Below, in pieces: positions 12,171 to 25,100 of a stretch of DNA of 64,000 nucleotides; within the stretch, counting starts at the first letter, position 1, and each line of letters begins with the position of its first letter. Source of the DNA: Pseudorasbora parva (lineage: Eukaryota > Chordata > Actinopteri > Cypriniformes > Gobionidae). Under the pieces are notes generated by a model. The model ran no database searches. It had not been told where the DNA came from and was given only the letters and a program-made list of their open reading frames with translations. The stretch spans positions 25,426,926 through 25,490,925 of the forward strand of contig NC_090185.1 of the NCBI RefSeq assembly GCF_024679245.1. Reading direction: 5' to 3'. The position numbers and the translations under genes are program-made.

Positions 12171-13049
12171 CCTGAATCATAAATAACTTGGAACAAGTCT
12201 CCCGAGAGCCCTGAAGCTACGGCACATCAGAGACGCGTATGCTGTACACAGGGTCACATAGTTTTATATCTGGTGTCAATTTGTAATCCTTTATTTGTTT
12301 TAATAGACTGGAAAGCAGTTATTATTACCAAAATATGACTGATGCAACAAGACTAGCAATGTTAGAAAGCTCAATTGCCCTCTGAGGGTCAGCAAAACTT
12401 ATTTACAGTAGACGCTGGCTATTAAACACATATTTCAAATCAAAGCTGTCGCCTCTGAAAAAATAATCTTAAAAGCCACTGTGTCCGTTCCAGACCAGGC
12501 ACAATTTAAAGTAATACAATTACTGAGTTGCTGATCACTGCGAGTTGAGGTTAATCAACGTTCCTCTGGGGTTCCTGATGGTCCAAGAGACACTAAGGAA
12601 TATTCTCCATACTGACAAGTGTTTTTTGCTGAGGGAAAGAGAGGGAGATAAACACTGCTGTTAGAGGTGAGGGAACTTGGCAGCAAAATATTTACCTAGC
12701 CTGCCATTCTGGGGGGAAAAATGTACCACAGCTTCTAGAACGCATTACTTGAAGAATTTAGAATTAAACAAGCTATACTGGGCTATTTCACTTGGACAGC
12801 ATGAACTTCATATCACTAACAAACTATATTTTTACAAAAAGAGAGAAAATGTTTATGGTGCAAAACTTAACACCATGACGGCTTGTTGCCTGGGTCAACA
12901 GTGGTAATGTTGTGAAATTCACCGATTTATGCAACAAAATTCAGATGTAATTCAGCACTAGCGCTTGTGTCATTATTTACCTCAATTTAGCTCAGTGGGG
13001 ATTCAAATCAGTTCAATGTTGCAAAGTTCATCAATTATGAAACAGTTAA

Positions 13050-13520
<471 letters not shown>

Positions 13521-13659
13521 GGAGTCGCCAAAGCTTAGGTGAGAGTAGACGCCTCTCGTGGTTCAAACAAATAGTGCAGGGCAACAAACTCAAGATCCTC
13601 AGACACTTCTCTTTAAATATTCTCGTTTTAGACTTCTAATTAATGACCGATCTCTTGAT

Positions 13660-14060
13660 TGTTTCTGACCATGTCCATCCCTTTATGACCACCATGTACC
13701 CATCCTCTGATGGCTACTTCCAGCAGGATAATGCACCATGTCACAAAGCTCGAATCATTTCAAATTGGTTTCTTGAACATGAAATGAGTTGACTGTACTA
13801 AAATGGCCCCCACAGTCACCAGATCTCAACCCAATAGAGCATCTTTGGGATGTGGTGGATCGGGAGCTTCGTGCCCTGGATGTGCATCCCACAAATCTCC
13901 ATCAACTGCAAGATGCTATCCTATCAATATGGGCCAACATTTCTAAAGAATGGTTTCAGCACCTTGTTGAATCAATGCCATGAAGAATTAAAGCAGTTCT
14001 GAAGGCGAAAGGAGGTCAAACACAGTAATAGTATGGTGTTCCAAATAATCACCTAATAAC
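13660..14060 (+). mobile_element. 3' fragment of a Tc1-like transposase
   Basis: Contains FQQDNAPCHKA (second catalytic Asp), then after a stop PPQSPDLNPIEHLWDVVD (catalytic Glu) and NISKEWFQHLVESMP. The 5' half and first Asp are missing, so a dead fragment of a different Tc1 lineage from the 22.4-kb element. Confidence 0.85.
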
Positions 14061-14579
14061 AACTGTCACTGTACTTTGGTATCACCACTCAAATTTTTGC
14101 TCAAATGTTTGGATTTTCCTTCACATTCATCAGCCTTTTGATAGAATCACAACATAACATTAATGCACACTGTCAACATTGCGAATAACCTAAAAACAAC
14201 CACCTAAAATAAAACAAAAATATTAGTTTTCCTGGTGTGATACTGCAAAAGTATATGTGGTTTTACTTTGGCTGCCATCTCTAGTCATAAGAGATGCAAG
14301 TATATACACATCAGAACGTATTAATTCAATTACAGAACCTCAGACACACACGTTGCGTCTAGAGAATTAGCAACAGAGTTGACCTAAACCTGCTTGACCT
14401 CTGCTGGACGACATGCTGTTTATTTGAATTAGTTTGATATTCTTTTTCAGCATCAGGGCCTGCTGTGTCTTGTGTTTACTCCAGAGAGAGAGAGAGTTGA
14501 AAATAAATTTCCCTTTATAAACGAGTGTAAACTTGCTAATGCTCATCCCAGCAGAATTATGAACGGGTGGTCACTGTGG

Positions 14580-14840
14580 TCTTAAAGGGATAGTGCCCCA
14601 AAAATGAAAATTGCTTATGCTCACGTTTTCCACAAACCCTTGTGACTTACTTTCTTCATTGAAACACAAAATAAGTTATTTTGCAGGAGTTTGCTTCCTT
14701 TTTTCTATACAATGAAAGTGAACGAGGACCGGACCTGTCAGGCTCCAAATATGACAAAAAGAAGAAGCTCCTTTTTATAAGGTTCCATAAACAACCTTTA
14801 AAATTGCTGTAAGCCTTATATAGGCAGCACTTGATGGTGT
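14580..14840. mobile_element. Fragment of the 'AAAGGGATAGTTCACCC' repeat class
   Basis: Starts TTAAAGGGATAGTGCCCC then AAAATGAAAATTG, the usual end of this fish MITE class. The far end is not present. Confidence 0.55.
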
Positions 14841-15033
14841 AAATATCCTTTTTAATAATAGTTTATTTTCATTTATATTAGTATATTAATATTATAAATA
14901 TTAGTATTATTAATATTATTTTATTTTGTGTGGTTTTTACATTCAAAAACATCATAACTAATAAGTAATAGGCTATTTTCTACACTGAGAAGCAGCAACC
15001 AGAATGTTTTTCTCGATCACAGGGCTCGTAAAC

Positions 15034-15563
15034 TAGCCTAGAAATCTAGACGCACCCTAGCGGCAGCAAATTTAATCTGCCCTCAAGTGTCGTCTAGGAA
15101 CTCTCAATATCCTTCTAAGCTGTATTCCTCTCAATCTGGACGGGCCAATCACATCGTGTATAGAGTCGGCGGGCGGGGCCATAATGACGTCGGCCGAGTT
15201 GCGTTTGCGTGCTCTAGTAAACACATAAACTGGCGAACGGCGGCGGTCTTTCGAATCAGCTTTGACTGCGATTCTGGAAGACTTGTGAGTTAAGCTTTTC
15301 TCTGAGAAAAGAACAAAGAGCGGCACTGAAGTCATTCTTAAAAAGGGAAGATGTGTTCGGAGTTTTGCTGACCGGATATGGTGAATGTTTAATCTATCAA
15401 CAAGCTCTGTTTCACCTTCGTTGCTCTGGTTGGTTGTAGCGCTATCCTATCGCGTGCAGAGGGACTTTGAAAGACAACCGTTTATCCCGCCCCTCGGATT
15501 GAGCCCTGTCTATGGTGAGTTTCCAGACCAAACATCTTGATGTGGGTCTGGCTTGTCAGGCTA
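15034..15563. mobile_element. TIR element with 9-bp target duplication
   Basis: Starts TAGCCTAGAAATCTAGACGC and ends TGGCTTGTCAGGCTA. CTCGTAAAC flanks both sides (15025-15033 and 15564-15572), an exact 9-bp duplication. A second copy lies inverted at 61494. hAT or Mutator-like by duplication length; no transposase. Confidence 0.8.
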
Positions 15564-16604
15564 CTCGTAAACGTCTTTATCAAACAAACACAATGATTTA
15601 ATTATTTTTTATCTACCCGCGATTGATTGGACTATTATTTTTATATTACACATAGCCTGCAAGATCGGACGATATAAGCGCGAACCACATGCACACACAT
15701 ACACGTGTGCGCGCACCGCCCTTCAGATGTCAACTTGATAAAGAGAATAGCAGAACAAGAACGGAATATAATGAGATTCATCAGCCTGCGGGGCTTTGAG
15801 AGCCCTGGCCCATACGTGTCCAGCTAAAGGTATGCTCTGTTAGACACGTACACAAAAGCAAAAGCATCTATAACAATGCAATACTATCACATATAAAAAC
15901 ATGTTATACTCACATCGGTGTGTTGCACCATTCAAGTCGGATCCAAATCCAGCATCGACCGGAGATTTGTTTACAAACGATCCCACAGTGAACTGAAGTG
16001 AACACGTCTTCCCCACGTGAGCTAGAACATCGTTAAAAATAAAGATCAACCACACATTCCTAATATTAGGATCCGAAGTAAGCTTATGCAGCGACTATGT
16101 TCTTCCACAACCAGGAATAGCTCAATATCTTGCTATCTTCCTCGGCATGTTTATTGTTGTTGACCAGCTAGCATGAGCCCTCCATAAGGACAGGATCGTT
16201 TGCTGAGCCTGGTGTCTAGCTTTTCTTTGACTAACAAGGAAGTTTTCAGCTCTGAAACATAGAGGATATTTTTATATTACCATGACCTTTTATATATCAA
16301 AAGCTCAAGTGAAAGTTGATTTCTCAATTCATCACCCCTTTAATATATAAAAAAACATATAACAGTATTGCAATTAATTTCCTGTTTTTTTATGTAAAAA
16401 CAATTGTTTATGAAGGCCAAAATGAGCAAGAATGTTACATCGAAAAGGTCAGGATAGCATTAAAGGGCTAATTCACTTCAGCCAAAAATGACATCTTAAG
16501 ACATGAACCAATCGGTTTGTGTGAGAAATCGAACAGTATTTAGGTGACAGACAGCAACGGTTGGAGGTAAAACCTTCATTTGTGTTCTACTGAAGAAACA
16601 AAGT

Positions 16605-17950
16605 CACCTATATCTTAGGGTAGTCACCTATATCTTATCAAAGTCATCTATATCTTAGGGTAGTCACCTATATCGTATCAAAGTCACCTATATCTTAGGG
16701 TAGTCACCTATATCTTATTAAAGTCATCTATATCTTAGGGTAGTCACCTATATCTTATCAAAGTCATCTATATCTTAGGGTAGTCACCTATATCGTATCA
16801 AAGTCACCTATATCTTAGGGTAGTCACCTATATCTTATTAAAGTCATCTATATCTTAGGGTAGTCACCTATATCGTATCAAAGTCACCTATATCTTAGGG
16901 TAGTCACCTATATCTTATTAAAGTCATCTATATCTTAGGGTAGTCACCTATATCGTATCAAAGTCACCTATATCTTAGGGTAGTCACCTATATCGTATCA
17001 AAGTCACCTATATCTTAGGGTAGTCACCTATATCGTATCAAAGTCACCTATATCTTAGGGTAGTCACCTATATCTTATTAAAGTCATCTATATCTTAGGG
17101 TAGTCACCTATATCGTATCAAAGTCACCTATATCTTAGGGTAGTCACCTATATCTTATCAAAGTCATCTATATCTTAGGGTAGTCACCTATATCGTATCA
17201 AAGTCATCTATATCTTAGGGTAGTCACCTATATCTTAGGGTAGTCACCTATATCTTAGGGTAGTCACCTATATCTTAGGGTAGTCACCTATATCTTATTA
17301 AAGTCATCTATATCTTAGGGTAGTCACCTATATCGTATCAAAGTCATCTATATCTTAGGGTAGTCACCTATATCTTATCAAAGTCATCTATATCTTAGGG
17401 TAGTCACCTATATCGTATCAAAGTCACCTATATCTTAGGGTAGTCACCTATATCGTATCAAAGTCACCTATATCTTAGGGTAGTCACCTATATCGTATCA
17501 AAGTCACCTATATCTTAGGGTAGTCACCTATATCGTATCAAAGTCACCTATATCTTAGGGTAGTCACCTATATCTTATCAAAGTCATCTATATCTTAGGG
17601 TAGTCACCTATATCGTATCAAAGTCACCTATATCTTAGGGTAGTCACCTATATCGTATCAAAGTCACCTATATCTTAGGGTAGTCACCTATATCTTATCA
17701 AAGTCACCTATATCTTAGGGTAGTCACCTATATCTTATCAAAGTCACCTATATCTTAGGGTAGTCACCTATATCGTATCAAAGTCATCTATATCTTAGGG
17801 TAGTCACCTATATCGTATCAAAGTCACCTATATCTTAGGGTAGTCACCTATATCGTATCAAAGTCACCTATATCTTAGGGTAGTCACCTATATCGTATCA
17901 AAGTCATCTATATCTTAGGCTAGTCACCTATATCGTATCAAAGTCACCTA
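16605..17950. repeat. 20-bp minisatellite with 40-bp higher-order unit
   Basis: About 67 monomers alternating between AAGTCACCTATATCTTAGGG and TAGTCACCTATATCGTATCA types, with CACC/CATC and TCGTATC/TCTTATT variants. Grew from the 'AAGTCACCTATATCTTAG' motif of the host repeat. Confidence 0.97.
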
Positions 17951-18690
17951 TCCACAACTTTCCCGAACTCTGACCTTTCCCATGATCGCTATGGCAACGT
18001 AGAACACGCCGGTAACGAACTTCGGTATTTTAAATAGGTTAAATAGGTTTTTAATATATTATATAAAGTCAATAATTAAATTTACAGCAATGAAATGTAA
18101 ATTTTTATTACAATGCACTTAAATTAATTGCAGTTCATGCATCTATTCTTATGTTGATTAAAAAAAAGTCTACTGACAATGTCTGACATGATTCAACAAT
18201 TACAAATATTAAAATATAAATATTACTTCTACATCACAATTCTTGAGTTTATTGAAGCTCGTTAGGGATTGAATGAAGTGCGAAGGGTGCTAGCAACATG
18301 TCAACGGGGTCCGTTTATGTTACATGGTTTATGGAAGCAAGTAACGTTAGGTTTCTGAGGTGAGAGACCCAGGCGCTTGGCGGCGCTCAGCGCTCATTAA
18401 CCCCAGTGAGAGCAGCCTTAACTCGGCTCATCCTTCTGACGGCTGCCGCTGCCTGGCAGAAGTCCCTCCTATGACGCGAATTCGCGTCTGTTGTGTAGTG
18501 AATGAAGCGAATGGAGTCAAAATGTTCACGCGTCCATGTTCGCGCGAATAGCGCTATTTATTCGCGTCACTCGCGTCTGGTCTAAACGCAGCATAACTGT
18601 TATGTGTGCTAAACCGGAACTGAGATACCGTCAACCGGAAGTATCGAGTGTCATGGCGACGCCCACTAACACTTGCAGGAAAGTTGTGGA
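17951..18690. mobile_element. 740-bp insertion with 13-bp inverted ends
   Basis: TCCACAACTTTCC at 17951 and its reverse complement at 18678-18690, both next to TA. The interior is GC-rich with several TTCGCG motifs (GACGCGAATTCGCGTC at 18474). No transposase; non-autonomous. Confidence 0.75.
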
Positions 18691-18799
18691 TATCTTAGGG
18701 TAGTCAATTATACCTTATATCTATACCTGAGTGTAAGACAATAAACATCATATTTTAATATTTTAATTGGGTGAACTATCCCTTTAATGTTTTTGTGAA

Positions 18800-19550
18800 T
18801 GCATATTTATGCATAAACTAGTTAAACAAACTAACAATATGGATCATAAATGTAATATTTCTATTACTTGCTTAGTTGAGAAGAGAAGTATCCATACCTG
18901 AAAAGAGCTGCTCATACTTACATGTTCTGTTAAACTAAAAAGAGAAAAAGACATGTTTGGTTGGTAGGAGATCAGTATCAATGTGAAAGTAAACATTTAT
19001 AGACATTTTAAGAAATAAATTATTTACCTGTTGAGAATCTGTTTAGTTTTATAGCTGAATGAGGTGGGGCTTTGACTGTTACAGATTTTAAAAACAAAAA
19101 GGCGAGAATAAAGAACCCTAAACTTAAACACCAAACATTTCAGCATATAAAAGTTTCTTCAAGACCATATCAACATATGTTTGTGTGGGAAAATTACTGT
19201 TTGTGTGGGTACTAATTATTTTATTTTTTTGGTTCATTAGCCCCCATTCATTCGGCTACATGGAAAAAGAACAGCAACATTTTGCATTGTAACTCTTTTG
19301 GTGTTCCATAGACTAATAAAATCCAGTTTGGTAACAACAAACTAATTATTTAAGATAATTTAAGATTTTGAAATGGGAATAACTCAAAAAATTGTGCTTT
19401 TTCCACTTAGTATGTAAAATCCAGTGTTCGGCATTTTGCGTACGTGAGTTTTTGTTGTAGATAAAAAAATAAATTGTACTGTGCTAATTAATTGAGATTT
19501 CTTACAGCTCTTACAGGTTGTTGGCCTTGTCTGTTTCGTTGCTTCTATTA
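18800..19550. other. AT-rich non-coding DNA
   Basis: No ORF or repeat that I recognise. Confidence 0.3.
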
Positions 19551-19561
19551 CTCTCCCCTTT

Positions 19562-19625
19562 TTTGTAAGTCGCTTTGGATAAAAGCGTCTGCTAAATGAT
19601 TAAATGTAAAATGTAAATGTAAATA
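19562..19625 (+). mobile_element. LINE/SINE 3' tail
   Basis: GTAAGTCGCTTTGGATAAAA and GCGTCTGCTAAATGA followed by AAATGTAA repeats is the common 3' tail shared by fish L2-type LINEs and dependent SINEs. The body is truncated away. Confidence 0.6.
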
Positions 19626-20089
19626 TATCACTATTAGGTTAGCGTTTTATCATTCACTGATCAAGCACAGCCAGAATACATTAAAAGCAACTCATAGCTC
19701 TTCGTTTTTAGAAGCTCCATCAACTATTTAAACACAGAAATAGCTGATATAGCTGGTTAAGCTGGTTAAGAGCTACTTGAATCTCGTACATATTAATACA
19801 CTCCATTAGAATGAGCCGGAGGCACTTCATGGCTATCAGGACAGACACTTGTTCAAAACGTTGCTTTAGATTCGTCAATGCCTGTGAATAATTATTTGTC
19901 CAAAAGACGAACTTAAATGTGGCTTTGACTGCCAGATGTGGTAAACGGAGCTGAAGGCTCTGACAAGCCTGACAGCGACTTTGACGTTAATCTGGCTGCT
20001 GAGTAACATTCGCGTCGTCGTGTTTGTATTCGCGTATAATTGGCTAATTAGTTTTACTGTAATATAGTTATAATTACGTGTCATTACAT

Positions 20090-20480
20090 TCGTACTCGGA
20101 CCCCTAATTTAGCGTTTTTAAAGGAATATATGAACGAGAGTTAGCTGAGGGAAAGGTAGCCCGTGACCTCACTCACCTCACACAAAGCTGAAACCTATCA
20201 CGGGGGCGCGCGCGCGGGGTGCGAAGCAGCTGTGTTTACGTTGACCAGAGCTGGGAGTATTAGGTAGCACGGCAGAGACTCACCAACGCTATTGACCAGT
20301 CGCTAATCATGTGCGCCCCGTATTTTATGCGTCACTTGAGTCCATTAATCAAACCCTGGACCTGTTTTTCTTTGGATTGTAATTCATTTGCTTTTGGAAG
20401 TCTATTGAATGAATCTGTTGAAATGCACATGCTCCGCTGCCGCTCGACTGAACCCGCGCGCATTTTCATGAATAAATAAT
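20090..20480. promoter_or_regulatory. Candidate conserved non-coding / CpG-containing block
   Basis: Complex sequence with a GCGCGCGCG run at 20206 and Hox/CDX-like motifs. No exon evident. Speculative. Confidence 0.2.
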
Positions 20481-20545
20481 CGCAGGCCGTTTACTTTTAA
20501 ACACATTTACGTTTAAACACATTAAAGCCCTGAAAATCATTTAGT

Positions 20546-20955
20546 TAAAGGGATAGTTCACCCAAAAATGAAAATTAGCCCATGATTTAGGCTACTCCCT
20601 CAAGTCTAGCTGTATAGCCTATGATATTCTTATTTCAGACGAATGCAATCGGAGTTATATTAAAATATGTCCTGGCTCTTCCAAGCTTTGGCAGTGAATG
20701 GCTGTTTCTGTTTTGAAATCCGTAAAAGTGCATCTAAAAGGGCTCTACATGGCTCTGGGGGGTTAATAATGGCCTTCTAAAGCGAAGTGATGCGTTTGTG
20801 TAAGAAAAATATCCATATTTAAAACTTTACAAACTGTAATCTCTTAACTTCCACTAACTGCTGTATGCACGTTCACAAGAGACTGGTGTTACAGCATTCA
20901 TGATGAGTTAAGGGTGAGTAAAAGGCAAATTTTAATTTTGGGGTGAGCTAAGCAA
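20546..20955. mobile_element. Interspersed repeat, second copy
   Basis: Starts AAAGGGATAGTTCACCCAAA and ends TTAATTTTGGGGTGAGCTAA. Same internal landmarks as the copy at 13050, so a MITE-like family without coding capacity. Confidence 0.7.
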
Positions 20956-22020
20956 AATAAAGGTCTAGCCATCATATCCTCAATTCAGGAGGGGTTGCAC
21001 CTTTAGAGAATTTTGAACTGCATGATTTTAATTATGATCTCAATCAGTGTGCGTGTGCCGAACTGCATACCATCAACATGCTTTATGAAATCAGCATTGG
21101 TTTCCCAGACTATAAACCGCTCTACTGACTTAGTGCAACAGCCTTTTTCATTATGTTAAAAATGTACTTCATTTGGCTGAATTGCATGCGCTAAGCGCAA
21201 GAGTCATTTCATGTAATGTCTTGGATGTTTCCCAGCACACACATTATTGGCTTTTTATTCAAAATACTCCAACGCAAGCAGGTAAATGGAACAAAACTCT
21301 TATTGTGAGCCATCAGTGGGCAGCATAAATCCCAGCCATTAGTTCATTTTCATTCATACTGTAGTATGAAAATGTTTATGCAATATTTACACAGCCACCG
21401 CATGTCCTAATTTAATATACTCGTGGTATATGTGAGTCAATGAAACGTTAATGGATTTTAATGTCCCTCATGAAGTCAACATTACGAATTGGTGTTTGGT
21501 TAGCTACAAATTCATCTAGACTGCCTAAAGGAAACATATGGTGAAGAATGTCAGCTGGACGATACAGTTCACATGCTCTTGTCACAGGTCACTGCTCGCT
21601 GAGCATGCAGATAACGTGTTCTTGCATAGGCATGCTGCACATATGGAGGCATTTCTGTGCAATCTGGGTCACATATAGCTAGAAGATCTAATAAATTACT
21701 GAAACGGCATGCTTTGGTTCTGTTTTAGTTCCAGTCGTGTATTCTGATTAAAAGGCAATTGCAACAGCCTATACATAACCATATAATGATTAAAAGCATT
21801 TTTGTTTTTTAAAACACACATTGAAATGCTCACTCAAATAACTTTGGTATTTTGGCTATATTTTGTCAGTTAACAATTTCTAAAGACTTACTGTGAAGGA
21901 TAGTCACATTTCAGGCAGAAAATCTGGGAAAATTTTATTTAAAAAATGTGTTCTCCTCTGTTCAACTGCAAATTAAATAATATTTTACCAAAGTTTGCAT
22001 TCTAAATTGAATGTGATGAA

Positions 22021-24106
22021 CAGTATTGGGGGACGTTACATTACAGCATTGCGTTACTCCCTTAAAACGTAACATTGCATTACTTAGTTACTTTTTAAGA
22101 AAAGTAATCTGTATACGTGACTTTTGCATTACTTTTTCTGGGCTGGGCTTGTTTTTTTTATAATAAAAAAGTTATATTTTGGGTCAAATGTGGCCCTTTC
22201 ACACCAAAATTTTAATAGTAAGGCTAAAGGAAATGCAAATTCAAGCGTGTACAGTAGAGGGCACAGCTCTGCATCAGTTGTGCTGCTATTCTGGATTGGA
22301 AAAGAATAAATAAAAAAACAATAAAAACAAAAAAAATCTAAAGAATATTGGTCAATAAAGTGGAGTTAAATGAACTACTGAATCAGTATTCATCATGCAC
22401 ACAATACAGGCCTTTCTCAAAAAATTAGCATATTGTGATAAAGTTCATTATTTTCCATAATTTAATGATAAAAATTAAACTTTCATATATTTTAGATTCA
22501 TTGCACACCTACTGAAATTTTTCAGGTCTTTTATTGTTTTTATACTGATGATTTTGGCATACAGCTCATGAAAACCCAAAATTCCTATCTCAAAAAAATT
22601 AGCATATTTCATCCAACCAATAAATGATGTGTTTTTAATACAAAAAAAGTCAACCTTCAAATAATTATGTTCAGTTATGCACTCAATACTTGGTCGGGAA
22701 TCCTTTTGCAGAAATGACTGCTTCAGTGCGGCGTGGCATGGAGGCGATCAGCCTGTGGCACTGCTGAGGTGTTATGGAGGCCCAGGATGCTTCGATAGCG
22801 GCCTTAAGCTCATCCAGAGTGTTGGGTCTTGCGTCTCTCAACTTTCTCTTCACAATATCCCACAGATTCTCTATGGGGTTCAGGTCAGGAGAGTTGGCAG
22901 GCCAATTGAGCACAGTAATACCATGGTCAGTAAACCATTTACCAGTGGTTTTGGCACTGTGAGCAGGTGCCAGGTCGTGCTGAAAAACGAAATCTTCATC
23001 TCCATAAAGCTTTTCAGCAGATGGAAGCATGAAGTGCTCCAAAATCACCTGATAGCTAGCTGCATTGACCCTGCCCTTGATAAAACACAGTGGACCAACA
23101 CCAGCAGCTGACATGGCACCCCAGACCATCACTGACTGTGGGTACATGACACTGGGCTTCAGGCATTTTGGCATTTCCTTCTCCCCAGTCTTCCTCCAGA
23201 CTCTGGCACCTTGATTTCCGAATGACATGCAAAATTTGCTTTCATCCGAAAAAAGTACTTTGGACCACTGAGTAACAGTCCAGTGCTGCTTCTCTGTAGC
23301 CCAAAAGTGGCTTGACCTGGGGAATGCAGCACCTGTAGCCCATTTCCTGCACACGCCTGTGCACGGTGGCTCTGGATGTTTCTACTCCAGACTCAGTCCA
23401 CTGCTTCCGCAGGTCCCCCAAGGTTTGGAATCGGTCCTTCTACACAATCTTCCTCAGGGTCCGGTCACCTCTTCTCGTTGTGCAGCGTTTTTGGCCACAC
23501 TTTTTCCTTCCCACAGACTTCCTACTGAGGTGCCTTGATATAGCACTCTGGGAACAGCCTATTCGTTCAGAAATTTCTTTCTGTGTCTTACCCTCTCGCT
23601 TGAGGGTGTCAATGATGGCCTTCTGGACAGCAGTCAGGTCAGCAGTCTTACCCATGATTACGGTTTTGAGTAATGAACCAGGCTGGGAGTTTTTAAAAGC
23701 CTCAGAAATTTTTTGCAGGTGTTTAGAGTTAATTAGTTGATTCAGATGATTAGGTTAATAGCTCGTTTAGAGAACCTTTTCATGATATGCTAATTTTTTG
23801 AGACAGGAATTTTGGGTTTTCATGAGCTGTATGCCAAAATCATCAGTATTAAAACAATAAAAGACCTGAAATATTTCAGTTGGAGTGCAATGAATATAAA
23901 ATATATGAAAGTTAAATTTTTATCATTACATTATGGAAAATAATGAACTTTATCACAATATGCTAATTTTTTGAGAAGGACCTGTAGTGCTTCTGCTCTT
24001 ACTCCTGATTTTTTTCAACATGCGTTACTTTACTAGTGAAGAAAGTAATCTGATTACATTACTTGAGTTACTTGTAATGCATTACCCCAACACTGCTGAT
24101 AAAACA
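22021..24106. mobile_element. MITE split by a Tc1 insertion
   Basis: Left end CAGTATTGGGGGACGTTACA (22021) and right end TAATGCATTACCCCAACACT (24077-24096) are inverted; both sides share GTTACTT and AAGTAATCTG motifs. The transposon at 22407-23984 interrupts it. Confidence 0.7.
22407..23984 (-). mobile_element. Tc1/mariner transposon, nearly complete but with two lesions
   Basis: 1,578 bp, ends CAGGCC.../...GGACCTG next to TA on both sides, inverted repeats of roughly 200 bp (TCTCAAAAAATTAGCATATT inverted at 23948). Minus-strand transposase: HTH part at 23440-23655 (MGKTADLTAVQKAIIDTLKR, ISRHLS), then a TAG stop, then a frame change at about 23300. The catalytic part at 22683-23354 keeps LFSDESKF, HDLAPAHSA and PDLNPIENLWD with the DD34E spacing. 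Recent but inactive. Confidence 0.93.
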
Positions 24107-24109
24107 AAA

Positions 24110-25100
24110 GGCTATGTGTCGTGAAATAAAGTCAGGAAACATGTCTTAAGCCTTAACTACTTCGGCCGTCCGTGCACTGTAATTTAATTAGGAGGGTCCA
24201 TGGAAGTCCACAGACAGCCCAATTTTTGTGACTGTGCGCAGAAGAATGCATGTGTGAGTGACTTGAGCACTTGAAAACACGTGATTCCTTCCCCCCAAAA
24301 CCAATTGTGCCCTGCGCTGCGCCCTGCAGCTAATTCTTAAGATTTTATTGGTCAGGTCAATTGCAGTACTGACTGCCTACACCATACACTGATCCCTAAA
24401 CCTATCCGTCACTGTAACCATAACCAAAGAAATAAGCTACAGGGTGGGATTTCTGGAGAAGTCGTTTTATTTTATTTATTTATTTATTTGGGGGGGGGGG
24501 GGGGGGCTTCAAAAAGACCCAGTATCTCGGTTAGTTACCATTTGAAAACGTTTGACAAATCCCTGACTGAACAAACTCCAACGCCAGAGTTATTGAATCA
24601 ACATCAAGATACCAGGTGGCGACAAATAACAGTGATTCATTCAGGAAATAAACTCCTGAGCTGATACATATTTTTTCTTCTTTGGCCTTGTTTGGCAATA
24701 TTGTGGCAAAATTGTAAGCGTCTCAAATTTGTTATAGATTGTCCTTGTATGAGAGGAGGATCATTTCTTATTATGTAAATAAGTTAACAGTAACAATAAT
24801 GAATTAAAATTGAATCAAGAGCTTCTGAGGACATCAGGATCAGGACATTTGTACCAGGAAATGTGTATCAATATCCAGCCCTATTTACAATAAATTTGCA
24901 TGTGAATCATAAAACTAAATATTAATCATCATCAATAAGACCAGGAACTTGTATAATGAAAGTAAATATAGAGATGATTTTGATTGAAAAGCATAGAAAT
25001 AGCTGTTAGAAAAAAAGTAGCTTCTTTCAAACAGCACGTCATCATCTCACTCCTCTCTCTCCCTCTCCCTCTCTCTCTCTTCCTCAAGTCTGAGCGTGAG
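24110..25100. other. Non-coding DNA with a poly-G tract
   Basis: Contains ATTT repeats and an 18-bp G-run at about 24490. A G-run this long is often an assembly risk. No gene. Confidence 0.4.

Larger units (their letters stand above)
16465..18790. mobile_element. Repeat element split by a minisatellite and a second insertion
   Basis: Left part 16465-16604 (TTAAAGGGCTAATTCACTTC, TGTTCTACTGAAGAAACAAA) and right part 18691-18790 (TTGGGTGAACTATCCCTTTA) are the two ends of one fish MITE type. The 1.35-kb minisatellite and the 740-bp insertion fill the middle. Confidence 0.65.

Noticed and set aside
15072..15335. ORFs in the 15-kb element (and 61665-62046)
   Set aside because: Both copies are short non-autonomous elements; the frames are not kept between the two copies.
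16605..17950. TTAGGG motifs, possible interstitial telomere
   Set aside because: TTAGGG occurs once per 40-bp unit, not in tandem; it is part of a minisatellite.
16605..17950. Regular repeats resembling a CRISPR array
   Set aside because: No unique spacers; all units are variants of one monomer, and the genome is a vertebrate.
22677..23740. Plus-strand ORFs over the 22-kb Tc1 element
   Set aside because: Antisense shadows; the minus strand carries the recognisable transposase.
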